Position numbers and translations under genes: made by a program. Of a DNA stretch of 40,730 bases, positions 18,395 to 28,930 are shown one piece after another. Below the pieces are notes generated by a model. It did not search any database, was not told the origin of the DNA, and worked only from the letters and a program-made list of their open reading frames with translations. The stretch's first letter is position 1. Each line of letters starts with the position of its first letter. Source of the stretch: Hydrogenophaga sp. (GTDB lineage Bacteria; Pseudomonadota; Gammaproteobacteria; Burkholderiales; Burkholderiaceae_C); NCBI RefSeq assembly GCF_026125825.1, contig NZ_JAHCKK010000036.1, forward strand, positions 1 to 40,730, read 5' to 3'.

Positions 18395-19273
18395 ATGACC
18401 GCGCAAGACGCAAAGCCACCCAAGAGCACCTCAGGTGCCGTGGCATCCTTCAAGACCGCTGTGGGCGACGCCTACCGCGGCTTCTTCGACATCACCCACA
18501 ACAGCCTGGCCTTGCTGGGCACGCTGGCCGCCGTGGCCCTGATTACCTTGAGTGCCCGCGCGGACCTGCGCGCCAGCGCCGAGGAGCAGTTGCTGGGCTG
18601 GCTGCTGGAGCGCCAGGAGGCTGCGAGCGCCGACGCCGTGTACGCCGCCGAGCCCTCCGCGATCGACCGCGTGACGGCCGCGCAGCCCGGCGACCTGCCC
18701 AAGCAGCAGGCCAACGTGACTTACTGGCTCAGCCGCAAGTACCGGGTCGCACCAGAGCCCCTGAGCGTGCTGGTGGCAGAGGCTTTTGAGGTAGGCGAAA
18801 AAGCCAAGCTCGATCCCACCTTGATCCTGGCCGTGATGGCCATCGAGTCCCGTTTCAATCCCTTCGCGCAGAGCCCGGTGGGTGCTCAGGGTCTGATGCA
18901 AGTGCTGACCCGGGTCCATACCGACAAGTACAACGACTTTGGTGGGCAACTCGCCGCATTCGATCCGGTGTCCAACCTGCGGGTGGGCGCGCGGGTCCTT
19001 CAGGACGCTGTCAAGCGCGCCGGCTCGGTCGAAGGGGGCTTGCGCTTGTACGTCGGTGCGGTCACCACGGACGGCAGCTGGTACATCGACAAGGTGATGG
19101 CAGAGCACCTGCGCATCCAGAGCGTGGCCCTTGGCAAGCCGATGCAGCGCTACGTGCCTCAAGCGCGCCCGACCCCCGTGGTGGCGCCCGCTGCGCCGGC
19201 AGCCGAAATCGAGGCCGAGGGGCCGGCCGCGCCGAACGCCCTCCCCCCGGGCTCGCCACTTTCCCGTTCCTGA
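18395..19273 (+). CDS. Membrane-anchored lytic transglycosylase (SLT domain)
   Basis: Lytic transglycosylases cut peptidoglycan between MurNAc and GlcNAc, leaving a 1,6-anhydro end. The 292-residue protein has one membrane segment (about 36-53) followed by a periplasmic region. The SLT domain begins near residue 125. The catalytic glutamate is E151 in AVMAIESRFNP, followed by GAQGLMQV and NLRVGARVLQD, all typical of the family. The C-terminus is a Pro/Ala-rich tail. The start is set by the strong ribosome site. It is transcribed from its own promoter. A hairpin follows the stop. Confidence 0.9.
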   Translation: MTAQDAKPPKSTSGAVASFKTAVGDAYRGFFDITHNSLALLGTLAAVALITLSARADLRASAEEQLLGWLLERQEAASADAVYAAEPSAIDRVTAAQPGDLPKQQANVTYWLSRKYRVAPEPLSVLVAEAFEVGEKAKLDPTLILAVMAIESRFNPFAQSPVGAQGLMQVLTRVHTDKYNDFGGQLAAFDPVSNLRVGARVLQDAVKRAGSVEGGLRLYVGAVTTDGSWYIDKVMAEHLRIQSVALGKPMQRYVPQARPTPVVAPAAPAAEIEAEGPAAPNALPPGSPLSRS

Positions 19274-19275
19274 TC

Positions 19276-19312
19276 AGGCCGACCGGCCTCTCGGCCTCGG
19301 CTAAACTAGCCG
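19276..19312 (+). promoter_or_regulatory. Hairpins after the transglycosylase and candidate glyA -10
   Basis: AGGCCGA (19276-19282) pairs with TCGGCCT (19291-19297), and CGGCTA (19298-19303) with TAGCCG (19307-19312). No T-run follows, so termination is uncertain. TAAACT (19302-19307), inside the second stem, is a plausible -10 for glyA, with a start near 19314. Confidence 0.35.
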
Positions 19313-19313
19313 G

Positions 19314-19515
19314 GTACGCAACTGGCGATAGGCGCGCACCCCGACAGCTTCCTGTCGGCGGCTGCCGCTGACGTGGCCCCCCTGCCTGATCCTTGATCGT
19401 CTGCAGGGACAACCACTGGGAAGCGTACCGCCCGGCCTTGAGGGGTTCGGGTGTTCAGCCGTTCGCCTGGGCAGCCCTTGTCACCGCGCAAGGTTCCACG
19501 TCTTGAAGGACTGCC
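19314..19515 (+). promoter_or_regulatory. Hairpin-rich glyA leader
   Basis: About 200 bases precede the glyA ATG. The clearest element is CCGACAG-CTTC-CTGTCGG (19341-19358), a perfect 7-bp stem with a tetraloop, and CTTG/CAAG can pair near the 3' end. The leader ends with GAAGGA about 6 bases before the start. I do not recognise a known riboswitch class here. Confidence 0.35.
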
Positions 19516-20760
<1,245 letters not shown>

Positions 20761-20794
20761 TGGTTTCAGGCCGTACAACGGGAGTGCCCTCCGC

Positions 20795-21244
20795 ATGAAA
20801 TGCCCGTTCTGCGGCCATCTTGAAACCCAGGTGGTCGAAACCCGCGTCTCGGAAGACGCGGACTTCATCCGCCGCCGCAGGCAGTGTGGCCATTGCGAGA
20901 AGCGGTTCACCACCTACGAGCGGCCGGAGGTGAGCTTCCCGGCGGTCGTCAAGAAGGACGGCCGCAGGGTGGACTACGTGCCAGCCAAACTGCGGGCCTC
21001 TTTCTCGCTGGCGCTGCGCAAGCGACCGGTCAGCACCGAGCAGGTCGACGCGGCGATCGAGCGCATCGAGGAAAAGCTGCTGAACCTCGGCGCCCGCGAG
21101 GTGCCCGCCGCCCGCCTGGGCGAGATGGTGATGCGAGAACTCAAGAAGCTCGACAAAGTGGCGTACATCCGGTTCGCCAGCGTGTACCGCAGCTTCGAGG
21201 ACATCGACGAATTCAGGGCGCTGGTGGACGAAGTCCGGCGTTGA
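20795..21244 (+). CDS. nrdR: Transcriptional repressor NrdR
   Basis: NrdR represses ribonucleotide reductase genes in response to nucleotide levels. The 149-residue protein has the N-terminal zinc ribbon (CPFCGH near the start and CGHCEKRF at about residues 31-38) and the ATP-cone domain (from about residue 46, [14 protein letters not shown]). It ends with [18 protein letters not shown]. All of these are standard, as is the length. It is the last gene of the glyA unit; 109 bases without a gene separate it from the first pilin operon. Confidence 0.97.
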   Translation: MKCPFCGHLETQVVETRVSEDADFIRRRRQCGHCEKRFTTYERPEVSFPAVVKKDGRRVDYVPAKLRASFSLALRKRPVSTEQVDAAIERIEEKLLNLGAREVPAARLGEMVMRELKKLDKVAYIRFASVYRSFEDIDEFRALVDEVRR

Positions 21245-21323
21245 TCGAAGCCGATCTCATGGGGGGTGCAAGGCCTTCCCCGCTTGTCGCGAGGCGAGCC
21301 TCATTCATCGGCTCCCGAAGATC

Positions 21324-21338
21324 GTTAACAGCTGTAAC
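21324..21338 (+). promoter_or_regulatory. Dyad upstream of the first minor-pilin operon
   Basis: GTTAACAGCTGTAAC is an imperfect palindrome (GTTA, a spare A, CAGCTG, TAAC) ending 15 bases before the fimT start. It may be an operator. TAACAG (21335-21340) within it could also serve as a weak -10. I recognise no specific regulator. Confidence 0.3.
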
Positions 21339-21353
21339 AGGCAGACTGGCGAG

Positions 21354-21968
21354 ATGGAAAATGTCCACCAATGTGCACCGTGCTCGCTGAGTCTTCGCCA
21401 GCGCGGCGTCACGCTCATCGAGTTGATGGTTGGCATTGCCCTGCTTGCTATTCTGCTGGCCATCGCCGCACCGAATTTCCAGGGGATGACCGCATCCAGC
21501 CGCCTCACCTCTGCCAGCAATGAATTGCTGGGAAGCCTTCAGCAGGCCCGCGCCCAGGCCATCCGCACGGGTGCCCGCGTCACGGTATGCAAGAGCACCA
21601 ACGGCACGCAATGCGACACCACCGCGGGAGCCGGCTGGAATCAGGGTTGGATCGTGTTCCAGGACACCACCCGCAGCGGCTTTGATGCCCAGGTGGATGT
21701 GGGTGAAACCATTCTGACCCGCATCACTCGCGTCACGGGCGGCACGTTGATCGTCGGCAACAACCCTGTCGCGAACTATGTGTCCTTCGCTGCGGACGGC
21801 AGGCCCAGGCTCATGGGCGGCGCTGTTCAGGCTGGCTCCTTGCGCGTGTGCGATCCAATCGGTTCGCTGACGGACGACAACCGCGCCCGTGACATCGTGG
21901 TGACGGCGACCGGGCAAGTCCGTGTGACACGTCCTGCCGGCGTGGCCAGCAGTTGCTTACCTCCCTGA
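21354..21968 (+). CDS. Type IV minor pilin, GspH/FimT (FimU) family
   Basis: A 204-residue minor prepilin, first gene of a complete minor-pilin operon. The prepilin peptidase site is RQRG|VTLIELMVG, with G at -1 and E at +5. The hydrophobic helix VGIALLAILLAIAAPNF follows. The rest matches the GspH domain (about 60-195), and four cysteines probably form disulfides. Minor pilins of this type prime pilus assembly at the inner membrane. Its stop is 7 bases before pilV. The ATG at 21354 (MENVHQCAP) gives a leader peptide of about 18 residues; no strong Shine-Dalgarno is seen. Confidence 0.9.
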   Translation: MENVHQCAPCSLSLRQRGVTLIELMVGIALLAILLAIAAPNFQGMTASSRLTSASNELLGSLQQARAQAIRTGARVTVCKSTNGTQCDTTAGAGWNQGWIVFQDTTRSGFDAQVDVGETILTRITRVTGGTLIVGNNPVANYVSFAADGRPRLMGGAVQAGSLRVCDPIGSLTDDNRARDIVVTATGQVRVTRPAGVASSCLPP

Positions 21969-21975
21969 TCTGAAT

Positions 21976-22458
21976 ATGACGAACGACACCCGCCCGATGC
22001 ATGGCCCACGCCGGCCACCCCAACGCGGCGCTTCGCTGATTGAAGTGCTGGTTGCTGTGCTCATCCTCAGCCTGGGCCTGCTGGGCATGGCGGCGCTGCA
22101 GTCCCGTGCGGTCAAGGGCAACATCAGCAGTGGGCAGCGCGCCCAGGCCGTCATGCTCAGTCACTACATTCTTGACGTGATGAGGGTGGACAGGGAAAAC
22201 GCCCGGGGCGGCCAGTACAACACCGGCGCCAATTTCATTTGCGACCCGACGGCTTTCGCCGGCGCCAATCTGGCTGACACCTCCCGCAGAGGTTGGCTGA
22301 CCTCCGTCAAACAGAACATGGGACGTGCGGATGACAACACGACGTGCGCGCACATTGCATGCGATGCCGACTTCGCGTGCACGGTCCAGATCCGGTGGGA
22401 TGACAGCATGAGCGGCGGCCTGGCCAACCAGACCTTCGTTATTGCCTCACGAGTTTGA
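21976..22458 (+). CDS. pilV: Type IV pilus minor pilin PilV
   Basis: A 160-residue minor prepilin. The cleavage site is PQRG|ASLIEVLVAVLI, with E at +5, followed by the hydrophobic helix and MAALQSRAVKGN, typical of PilV. The C-terminal part has six cysteines (for example FICDP, CAHIACDADFACT). PilV is part of the tip complex with FimU, PilW, PilX and PilY1. Its TGA at 22456-22458 lies just before pilW. Confidence 0.92.
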   Translation: MTNDTRPMHGPRRPPQRGASLIEVLVAVLILSLGLLGMAALQSRAVKGNISSGQRAQAVMLSHYILDVMRVDRENARGGQYNTGANFICDPTAFAGANLADTSRRGWLTSVKQNMGRADDNTTCAHIACDADFACTVQIRWDDSMSGGLANQTFVIASRV

Positions 22459-22463
22459 ACCCC

Positions 22464-23549
22464 ATGCGCTACTCCATGACGCACTTCAACCGCCCTCGCT
22501 GTCGTCACCGCACGACGGGCCGCCAGCGCGGTCTCACCCTGATCGAGCTGCTGGTGGCCATGACGCTGGGCCTGGTGCTCATCGGTGGCGTTCTCAGCGT
22601 GGTGATCACGACACGCCAGACGCTGCGGGTCAACGAGAACCTCGCCCAGATGCAGGAGGGCGCCCGCTTCTCCTTCGACATCATGGCCCGGGAGATCCGC
22701 GAGGCCGGGATGGTGCCATGCGGCACGCGGCTGACCGCCAACGTCCTGCGCACAGCGGGCTCACCCACAGTGGCGTGGTGGGCCAGCACTGACGCAGGCA
22801 TGCTGCGCGGATTCGACGACGCACAAGACAGCGTCGACATCGCGGGTTTCGGTGCTGCGGTCGGTGACCGGGTCAATGGCACCGATGCCATCATGGTGCT
22901 GCGCCCCGCTGGCGACGAATTGTCGTTCCGCCAGATCACCCTTCATGATGAGGGCGCAAAGAGCTTTGCATTCTCGTCGCCAACCGCATTCACGAATGCG
23001 GAAATAGTCATGGTGTGCGATGGCAGGAGCAGCGCACTGTTTCAGATCCAGACCGCCTCCAACACCCCGCCCACCATTCAGTATGGTGCCGCCACTCTGA
23101 ACTGTTCGACTGGACTGGGCAGCGTACAAGCCCAATGCACGGGTGCGGTGGCCAAGACGTTTGACCCCGACGCCACCGTGGCTCGCTGGGATCCCGCGTT
23201 CTGGTATGTGGGCATCAACCCTCAGGGTGGTCGCTCGCTGTACCGGGCACGCATTGTGCTGAACGCCGACAGCGAGGTGGTGACGGTGCGGGAAGAAATA
23301 TCGCCGGGCGTAGACAACCTGCAGATCGACTATCTCACGCGCAACCGGGACATGGGCAACGCGCTCGCAACGGCATGGGTGCCGGCGTCCCACGCAAACT
23401 TCAACGCGGGATGGGCCAGCACCACCGCAGAGGTGGTGGCCGCCCGATTGACACTGTCGCTGGGCAGCACAGAAGCGGTCGGTTCGGATGGGCAGCGCCT
23501 TCAGCGCCAACTGATCGTGGTGGCCTCATTGCGCAACAGGGATCTCTGA
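22464..23549 (+). CDS. pilW: Type IV pilus minor pilin PilW
   Basis: A 361-residue minor prepilin, the normal PilW size. The cleavage site is RQRG|LTLIELLVAMTLG, followed by VVITTRQTLRVNENLAQMQE and FDIMAREIREAGM, the standard PilW pattern. Around residue 280, SPGVDNLQIDYLTRN is the region at which the second copy of pilW breaks off. The frame also offers a TTG at 22455 overlapping the pilV stop. The ATG at 22464 is chosen, though the ATG at 22476 is also possible. pilX starts 2 bases after the stop. Confidence 0.9.
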   Translation: MRYSMTHFNRPRCRHRTTGRQRGLTLIELLVAMTLGLVLIGGVLSVVITTRQTLRVNENLAQMQEGARFSFDIMAREIREAGMVPCGTRLTANVLRTAGSPTVAWWASTDAGMLRGFDDAQDSVDIAGFGAAVGDRVNGTDAIMVLRPAGDELSFRQITLHDEGAKSFAFSSPTAFTNAEIVMVCDGRSSALFQIQTASNTPPTIQYGAATLNCSTGLGSVQAQCTGAVAKTFDPDATVARWDPAFWYVGINPQGGRSLYRARIVLNADSEVVTVREEISPGVDNLQIDYLTRNRDMGNALATAWVPASHANFNAGWASTTAEVVAARLTLSLGSTEAVGSDGQRLQRQLIVVASLRNRDL

Positions 23550-23550
23550 C

Positions 23551-24090
23551 ATGTCGCGAACGATACCCGGCTCCCTTCGCCATCGCCAAACCGGCGTGGC
23601 GCTGATTGTCGCGCTGATCATGGTGGTCATCATGTCCCTGCTGGGGCTCGCCGGCGTACGGATGATCTCCCAGGAAGAAAAAATGGTGGCATACACATAT
23701 GACCGCACATTGACCTTCCAGGCGGCAGAAGCGGCGCTGAGACAGATTGAAAACAGCATCGACCAGGTCAAACCCGAACCTATCGCGGGTGCCTGCGCGG
23801 ACTTCACTTCGGGCACCTTCACCGTCCGCGCCTGCCCCCCACCAGCGGCGGGCGCGGCCGTTCCCCGGTGGATGGACACGGCGTTCAACGGTTGGTCCAA
23901 TGCCACCGCCGTAGGAACCGGCACGTTGGCGATCACGCCGCAGTACTTCGTCGAGTACCTGGGCACGGGATTCCCCTGCAGCCTGGATCCCTCGGCCATC
24001 CCCGTGTGCAAACGCTACCGCGTCACGGCTCGCGCTGGCGGAAATGGCCGCGCTGAAGTCATGGTCCAGTCGCTCTATGCCTCGGACTGA
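23551..24090 (+). CDS. pilX: Type IV pilus assembly protein PilX
   Basis: A 179-residue PilX-type protein. The N-terminus RQTG|VALIVALIMVVIMSLLGLAG has the usual PilX variant of the prepilin helix, without the glutamate at +5. It continues with RMISQEEKMVAYTYDRTLTFQAAEAALRQ, characteristic of the family. It completes the fimT-V-W-X-Y1-E order. There is no counterpart in the second pilin cluster. Confidence 0.9.
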   Translation: MSRTIPGSLRHRQTGVALIVALIMVVIMSLLGLAGVRMISQEEKMVAYTYDRTLTFQAAEAALRQIENSIDQVKPEPIAGACADFTSGTFTVRACPPPAAGAAVPRWMDTAFNGWSNATAVGTGTLAITPQYFVEYLGTGFPCSLDPSAIPVCKRYRVTARAGGNGRAEVMVQSLYASD

Positions 24091-24127
24091 CGGAAAACAC
24101 CCCATTCAGGGACGTAAGGAAACACCC

Positions 24128-27100
24128 ATGAGCGCACTCAAGACAATCGCGTCAGCCCTTCGATGGAGCACGGTCGGACTCACCGCCGCGCTGGCGTTTG
24201 CCTCACACGCCCTGGTCATCCCGAATGTGCCCTTGTCCGTGCAGCAAAGCGTCAGTCCACTGATCATGCTGGTCGCGGGCAAGGACCACCGATTCTTCTA
24301 CGAGGCGTACAACGACGCCAGCGACATCGACGGCGACGGCGTGCTCGACGTCCGCTACAAGCCCAGCATCACTTACTTTGGGCTGTTCAATTCCGCGCTG
24401 TGCTACACGCACAACAACGACAGCAGCAATGCCGGTCTGTTCAGTCCTGCGGGAACGGCGGCGGCGCTCTTCAAGTGCCCAGGCCAATGGTCCGGCAACT
24501 GGTTGAACTACATCACCACCAGCCGCATCGACGCCATGAAAGTGGTGCTGTACGGCGGCACCCGCGAAGTGGACGACAACACCAGCACCATCCTGCGGCG
24601 TGCCTACATTCCTCAGGATGCGCACTCGTGGGCCAAGGAGTACACCAGTACCGCGGTGGATGGCTACAACATCGCAGACTACACCCCGCTCGCCCAGCCC
24701 ACCAGCAGCAGTCGCCGGCACTTCTTTGGCAACCTGACCGCCAACGCGGGCACCAATTGCGCGACGCTCAACAACTGCAGCGACCTTCCACCGCTGTTGT
24801 CCGTGGTCACCAACTCAAGCAAACGGGTCTGGGAATGGGCCTCGAAAGAACGCCCCGTCCTGGACGGCACACACGGCGGCACACGCACCGACAGAGCCGT
24901 GCGCGTCGAAGCCTGCAAGACCGGTTACACGGGTGGTTGCAAGCTCTACCCCGGTGGCCAGTACAAGCCCGTCGGCCTGCTCCACGACTACGGCGAAAAC
25001 GATTCCATGCTGTTCGGCCTGCTCAGTGGCAGCTACGACAACAGCGTCTCCGGGGGCCGGCTTCGCAAGGTGATTTCCTCTTTCAAGAATGAAGTCAACG
25101 CGACCAATGGCCGGTTCACGAACAGCGCCACGATCGTGAAGACCTTCGACAACCTGCGCATTCGCGACTACAACAACGGCAACACCAGCCAACAGTACCG
25201 GGGCGGCTGGGTCACCACCCGTGCGCCCAATGTGGGCGAGTTCCCCGACTGGGGCAACCCCATCGGCGAGATGATGTATGAGTCGCTGCGCTACTTCGCT
25301 GGAAAGAAGAGTGCCACCCCTGCGTACATGGGCACGACCACGGTCGACGGCGAGGTGGGATGGTCCGCGGCCACCTGGGACGACCCCTACGAGTCGACCA
25401 GCGCAGCCAAGGCGCCCATGTGCGCGCGCGGGAACATGCTGGTCATCTCCGATATCAACGTGTCCTATGACTCCGACCAGCTGCCAGGCGTCGCAAGCGC
25501 CTTCTCGACGGGCTTTTCGGGCGATCTCACGGGCTTCAGCGCCCTGACGGAGGCCACCGCCATCACGGCCAACGAATCCGACGTGCCGGGCAACCGCTTC
25601 ATTGGCCAATCAGGAGCGACCTTCGACTCGGCCCCTTCGCCCAAGAACGTCACCAACCTCGGCACCATTCGCGGCTTGGCGCCGGAAGAGCCGACCAAGC
25701 AAGGCAGCTACCACGCGGCGGCCGTGGCGGCATTCGGCAAGCGCAGCGACCTGCGGACACAGACCGGCCTCGCAGGCAAACAAAGTGTGGACACCTTCGT
25801 CGTGGCGCTGGCTTCTCCGCTGCCCCGGATCGAAGTTCCCATGAACGCCGGCAAGCGGATCACTCTGGTGCCATTCGCCAAGTCGGTCAGCGGAAGCAGC
25901 ATTTCCAACGCCAAGGGCGCCTACCAGCCCACAAACCAGATCGTCGATCTCTATGTCGAAGAGATCGTCAACTCTGGCACCGCCGACGCCAACCCGTCCA
26001 TCAATGACGGTCGCTACTACGCCAAATTCCGCATCAACTACGAAGACGTCGAACAAGGCGCCGACCACGACATGGACGCGATCGTGGAGTACACCATCCG
26101 GGCCAACGCGGACAACACGGTCACCGTCATCCTTCGGCCGATCTATCAGGCCGGTGGCATTCAGCATCGCATGGGCTACATCATCTCGGGCACCTCGGCA
26201 GACGGGGTGTACCTGGAAGTTCAGGACGAAAGCGACCAGACACCTTACTTTCTGAACACGCCGCCCAACCAGTTGCCCGGTTACTGTGACAAGACCTCGG
26301 TCCCCAATGCCTGCAACCGCCTCCCCTACCTGGGTGCGGGCAGCCCCGGCGACACGGCCACGCGAACCTTCAGTCCCGGCACCACGACCGGCGCCACGCT
26401 CCTCAAGGACCCACTGTGGTACGCCGCCAAATGGGGCGGCATGGTGGACAGCAACAGCAACGACCGCCCCGACCTCACGCCGGAATGGGATGCCGACGGC
26501 GATGGCACTCCGGACACTTACTTCTTGGTGCAGAACCCGCTCAAGCTCAAGGAATCGCTCAAGAAGACGTTGGACAACATTGCCTCGCGTTCGAGCAGCG
26601 CGAGCAACGTGTCGGCCAACAGCACCAGCATCTCGTCGTCCTCCAGGCTGTACCAAGCGGTTTTCAACACCCAGCGATGGTCCGGCGACCTCGTGGCCTA
26701 TCCCGCCACGGCCAACGGCGTAGGAGCCACGCCCTCGTGGCACGCCACGCTGGCCATGCCCGCATGGAACGAACGCAACGTGTTCATGCGCACATCCAAC
26801 GCGACCACGCTCAAGCTCACGAACTACAGCAGCCTATCGGCATCGGATCAAACAGCCTTCAGCAACAACACGGTGTTCGAGTACCTGTTAGGCCGGCGCA
26901 CGGCGGAAGTGCAGAACGGTGGCGCGTTGAGAGACCGAGGCAGCGCGCTGGGCGACATCGTGCACTCCTCGCCGTACTACGATCGGAACACCGATGTGAT
27001 CTATGTCGGCGCCAACGACGGCATGTTGCATGCCTTCCGCGGTGGCGATGGCCGTGAATTGTTTGCGTTCGCGCCGCGCCAGTCCATCTCACGCATGCGC

Positions 27101-28438
27101 AACCTCGCCTCGACCAGCTACGTTCACGACTACTACGTGGACGGTGACGTGGTGGTTTCGGATCGAACCGCTGCTTCGAACAACAAGAGCTATCTCTACA
27201 GTCTGCTGGGTCGGGGCGGCAAGGGCCTGTTCTCGCTGGACGTCACCGCGCCCGCGTCTTTTGGCACCGGTTCATTCCTCTGGGAGTACACGCCACGAGG
27301 CAACACGGCGGCCGCAGCGGATGCCAATCTCGGCAAGATGCTGGGCCGGCCCATCGTCGTCAAACTCAACAACGGCAAGCTGGGCCTGATTGCGGGCAAC
27401 GGATATGAAAGCACTGGCGGCAAGGCCGTGCTTTACATCTTCATCATCAACACCGATGGCTCGCTCGATCGAGTGAAGACCATCGACACGCTGGTGGGGG
27501 GCGACAATGGGATGGCGGGCCCTGCGGCGCACGATGCCAACAACGACGGCATCGCCGACTACATCTTTGCGGGCGACCTCAAGGGGAATGTGTGGAAGTT
27601 CGATGTGACCTCCAACGATCCGGACTCATGGCAAGTGGCCTACAGCGGTGCACCGCTCTTCCAGGCGCGGGATCACAATGGCACCGCCCAGCCCATCACG
27701 GCGCCGATGTACACCGCAGTGAACAACAAGAGCGGCGATCCGAACCGGAACAAGCTGTTCGTCTTCTTCGGCAGTGGCGCCTATTTCAGGACCGGCGACG
27801 CGACCGACATGCAAAGGCAAACCTGGTATGGGCTCATCGCTGATGGGCTCACGCCAATCAACAGCAGCCGCGCCGCCGGCGCGCTGCGCCAGCGGTCGGT
27901 GACAGCCATTGGGACCGTGGGAGGTCGATCCAGCAGGACCTTCTCGGCCGCGGCAGCCAATGACATGGTAGGCATGAGCGGCTGGTACCTCGACTTCACC
28001 AGCCCCGTGGAAGGCGAACGCATCACCACGGCGTCAAAAATCATCAACTATGCCGTGCCAGGCCTGACGGGCAGTTCGATGTACCCCATCACCAACGATC
28101 CATGCATCCCTGGCGGGCGGGGCTATCTCAACGTACTGGACCCGTTCAGCGGCGCGTCGTTCAATTTCGGAATTCTTGATGCCAACCGCGACAACGACTT
28201 CTCCAACGACACACTCACAGCGCCGAATGGCACGGTGGGCTTCATCGGATCGGTGGATGTCGGCGTCGGCATTCCCACCGAGCCGCTGGCCATGGGAATG
28301 CCCGGTCGAGTGAAGATCTTTATTGGTGGGTCGGGAGATCCCAGCAGCCCGGGAGGGCCTCCCATCGTCGACGAGAATCTCAAGGGGGGCGAAGCGCTCA
28401 AGGGCCGGATCTCGTGGCGGGAAATCGTGAGGGACTGA
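24128..28438 (+). CDS. pilY1: Type IV pilus tip protein PilY1
   Basis: A 1436-residue exported protein that acts as the pilus-tip adhesin and retraction regulator. A signal peptide covers about residues 1-28. The N-terminal two-thirds are variable. The C-terminal beta-propeller domain (roughly 820-1430) has the family pattern VGANDGMLHAFRGGDGRELFAFAP. Three calcium-binding-like loops are visible: DIDGDGVLD (from 66), DADGDGTPD (from 788) and DANNDGIAD (from 1136); the last is the conserved calcium loop of PilY1. AAGGA (24116-24120) precedes the ATG at 24128 by 7 bases. pilE starts 3 bases after its stop. Confidence 0.93.
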   Translation: MSALKTIASALRWSTVGLTAALAFASHALVIPNVPLSVQQSVSPLIMLVAGKDHRFFYEAYNDASDIDGDGVLDVRYKPSITYFGLFNSALCYTHNNDSSNAGLFSPAGTAAALFKCPGQWSGNWLNYITTSRIDAMKVVLYGGTREVDDNTSTILRRAYIPQDAHSWAKEYTSTAVDGYNIADYTPLAQPTSSSRRHFFGNLTANAGTNCATLNNCSDLPPLLSVVTNSSKRVWEWASKERPVLDGTHGGTRTDRAVRVEACKTGYTGGCKLYPGGQYKPVGLLHDYGENDSMLFGLLSGSYDNSVSGGRLRKVISSFKNEVNATNGRFTNSATIVKTFDNLRIRDYNNGNTSQQYRGGWVTTRAPNVGEFPDWGNPIGEMMYESLRYFAGKKSATPAYMGTTTVDGEVGWSAATWDDPYESTSAAKAPMCARGNMLVISDINVSYDSDQLPGVASAFSTGFSGDLTGFSALTEATAITANESDVPGNRFIGQSGATFDSAPSPKNVTNLGTIRGLAPEEPTKQGSYHAAAVAAFGKRSDLRTQTGLAGKQSVDTFVVALASPLPRIEVPMNAGKRITLVPFAKSVSGSSISNAKGAYQPTNQIVDLYVEEIVNSGTADANPSINDGRYYAKFRINYEDVEQGADHDMDAIVEYTIRANADNTVTVILRPIYQAGGIQHRMGYIISGTSADGVYLEVQDESDQTPYFLNTPPNQLPGYCDKTSVPNACNRLPYLGAGSPGDTATRTFSPGTTTGATLLKDPLWYAAKWGGMVDSNSNDRPDLTPEWDADGDGTPDTYFLVQNPLKLKESLKKTLDNIASRSSSASNVSANSTSISSSSRLYQAVFNTQRWSGDLVAYPATANGVGATPSWHATLAMPAWNERNVFMRTSNATTLKLTNYSSLSASDQTAFSNNTVFEYLLGRRTAEVQNGGALRDRGSALGDIVHSSPYYDRNTDVIYVGANDGMLHAFRGGDGRELFAFAPRQSISRMRNLASTSYVHDYYVDGDVVVSDRTAASNNKSYLYSLLGRGGKGLFSLDVTAPASFGTGSFLWEYTPRGNTAAAADANLGKMLGRPIVVKLNNGKLGLIAGNGYESTGGKAVLYIFIINTDGSLDRVKTIDTLVGGDNGMAGPAAHDANNDGIADYIFAGDLKGNVWKFDVTSNDPDSWQVAYSGAPLFQARDHNGTAQPITAPMYTAVNNKSGDPNRNKLFVFFGSGAYFRTGDATDMQRQTWYGLIADGLTPINSSRAAGALRQRSVTAIGTVGGRSSRTFSAAAANDMVGMSGWYLDFTSPVEGERITTASKIINYAVPGLTGSSMYPITNDPCIPGGRGYLNVLDPFSGASFNFGILDANRDNDFSNDTLTAPNGTVGFIGSVDVGVGIPTEPLAMGMPGRVKIFIGGSGDPSSPGGPPIVDENLKGGEALKGRISWREIVRD

Positions 28439-28441
28439 CAC

Positions 28442-28870
28442 ATGTACTTGAACCAGCGAAGGCAGCCTGTTCGCGGATTCACCTTGATCGAACTGATGAT
28501 CACGGTGGCCATCATCGCCATCCTCGCCGCCGTGGCCCTCCCCAGCTACCAGACCTATGTGCAGCGCACCAACCGCGCTGTCGCCACGGGCTGCCTTCAG
28601 GAAATGGCCCAGCACATGGAACGCCGTTACACCACCACCATGGCCTACAACTCGGCTGCGGCATTGCCCGTCCTCGGCTGCACCAACGAGGTGGCGGCGC
28701 GCTACACCTTTGCGTTCGCCGCAGGTCAGCCCACGGCCACCACGTACACCATCGAAGCCACGCCGCAGGGAGCGCAGGCTTCCGATGCACGTTGCGCCAC
28801 CCTGGGCCTGACGCATCAGGGCACCAGAACCATTTCGGGCACCGCCACCGTGAATGATTGCTGGCGCTGA
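28442..28870 (+). CDS. pilE: Type IV minor pilin PilE
   Basis: A 142-residue prepilin. The cleavage site is PVRG|FTLIELMITVAIIAI, with F at +1 and E at +5, followed by LAAVALPSYQTYVQRTNRA, the classic PilE pattern. Two pairs of cysteines could form disulfides, including a C-terminal pair as in a pilin D-loop. It closes the first minor-pilin operon. ribD follows after 60 bases. Confidence 0.92.
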   Translation: MYLNQRRQPVRGFTLIELMITVAIIAILAAVALPSYQTYVQRTNRAVATGCLQEMAQHMERRYTTTMAYNSAAALPVLGCTNEVAARYTFAFAAGQPTATTYTIEATPQGAQASDARCATLGLTHQGTRTISGTATVNDCWR

Positions 28871-28918
28871 AGCCCGCATCCCCTGTCCTTGATGTCGGGG
28901 GCAGGCGGCAACCGCTGA

Positions 28919-28930
28919 TAAGCTCAGCGC
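28919..28930 (+). promoter_or_regulatory. Candidate -10 for ribD, predicting a leaderless mRNA
   Basis: TAAGCT (28919-28924) ends exactly 6 bases before the ribD ATG, so transcription would start on or next to the A of the start codon. No Shine-Dalgarno is present upstream, which fits a leaderless mRNA. The -35 is not convincing. Confidence 0.35.
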
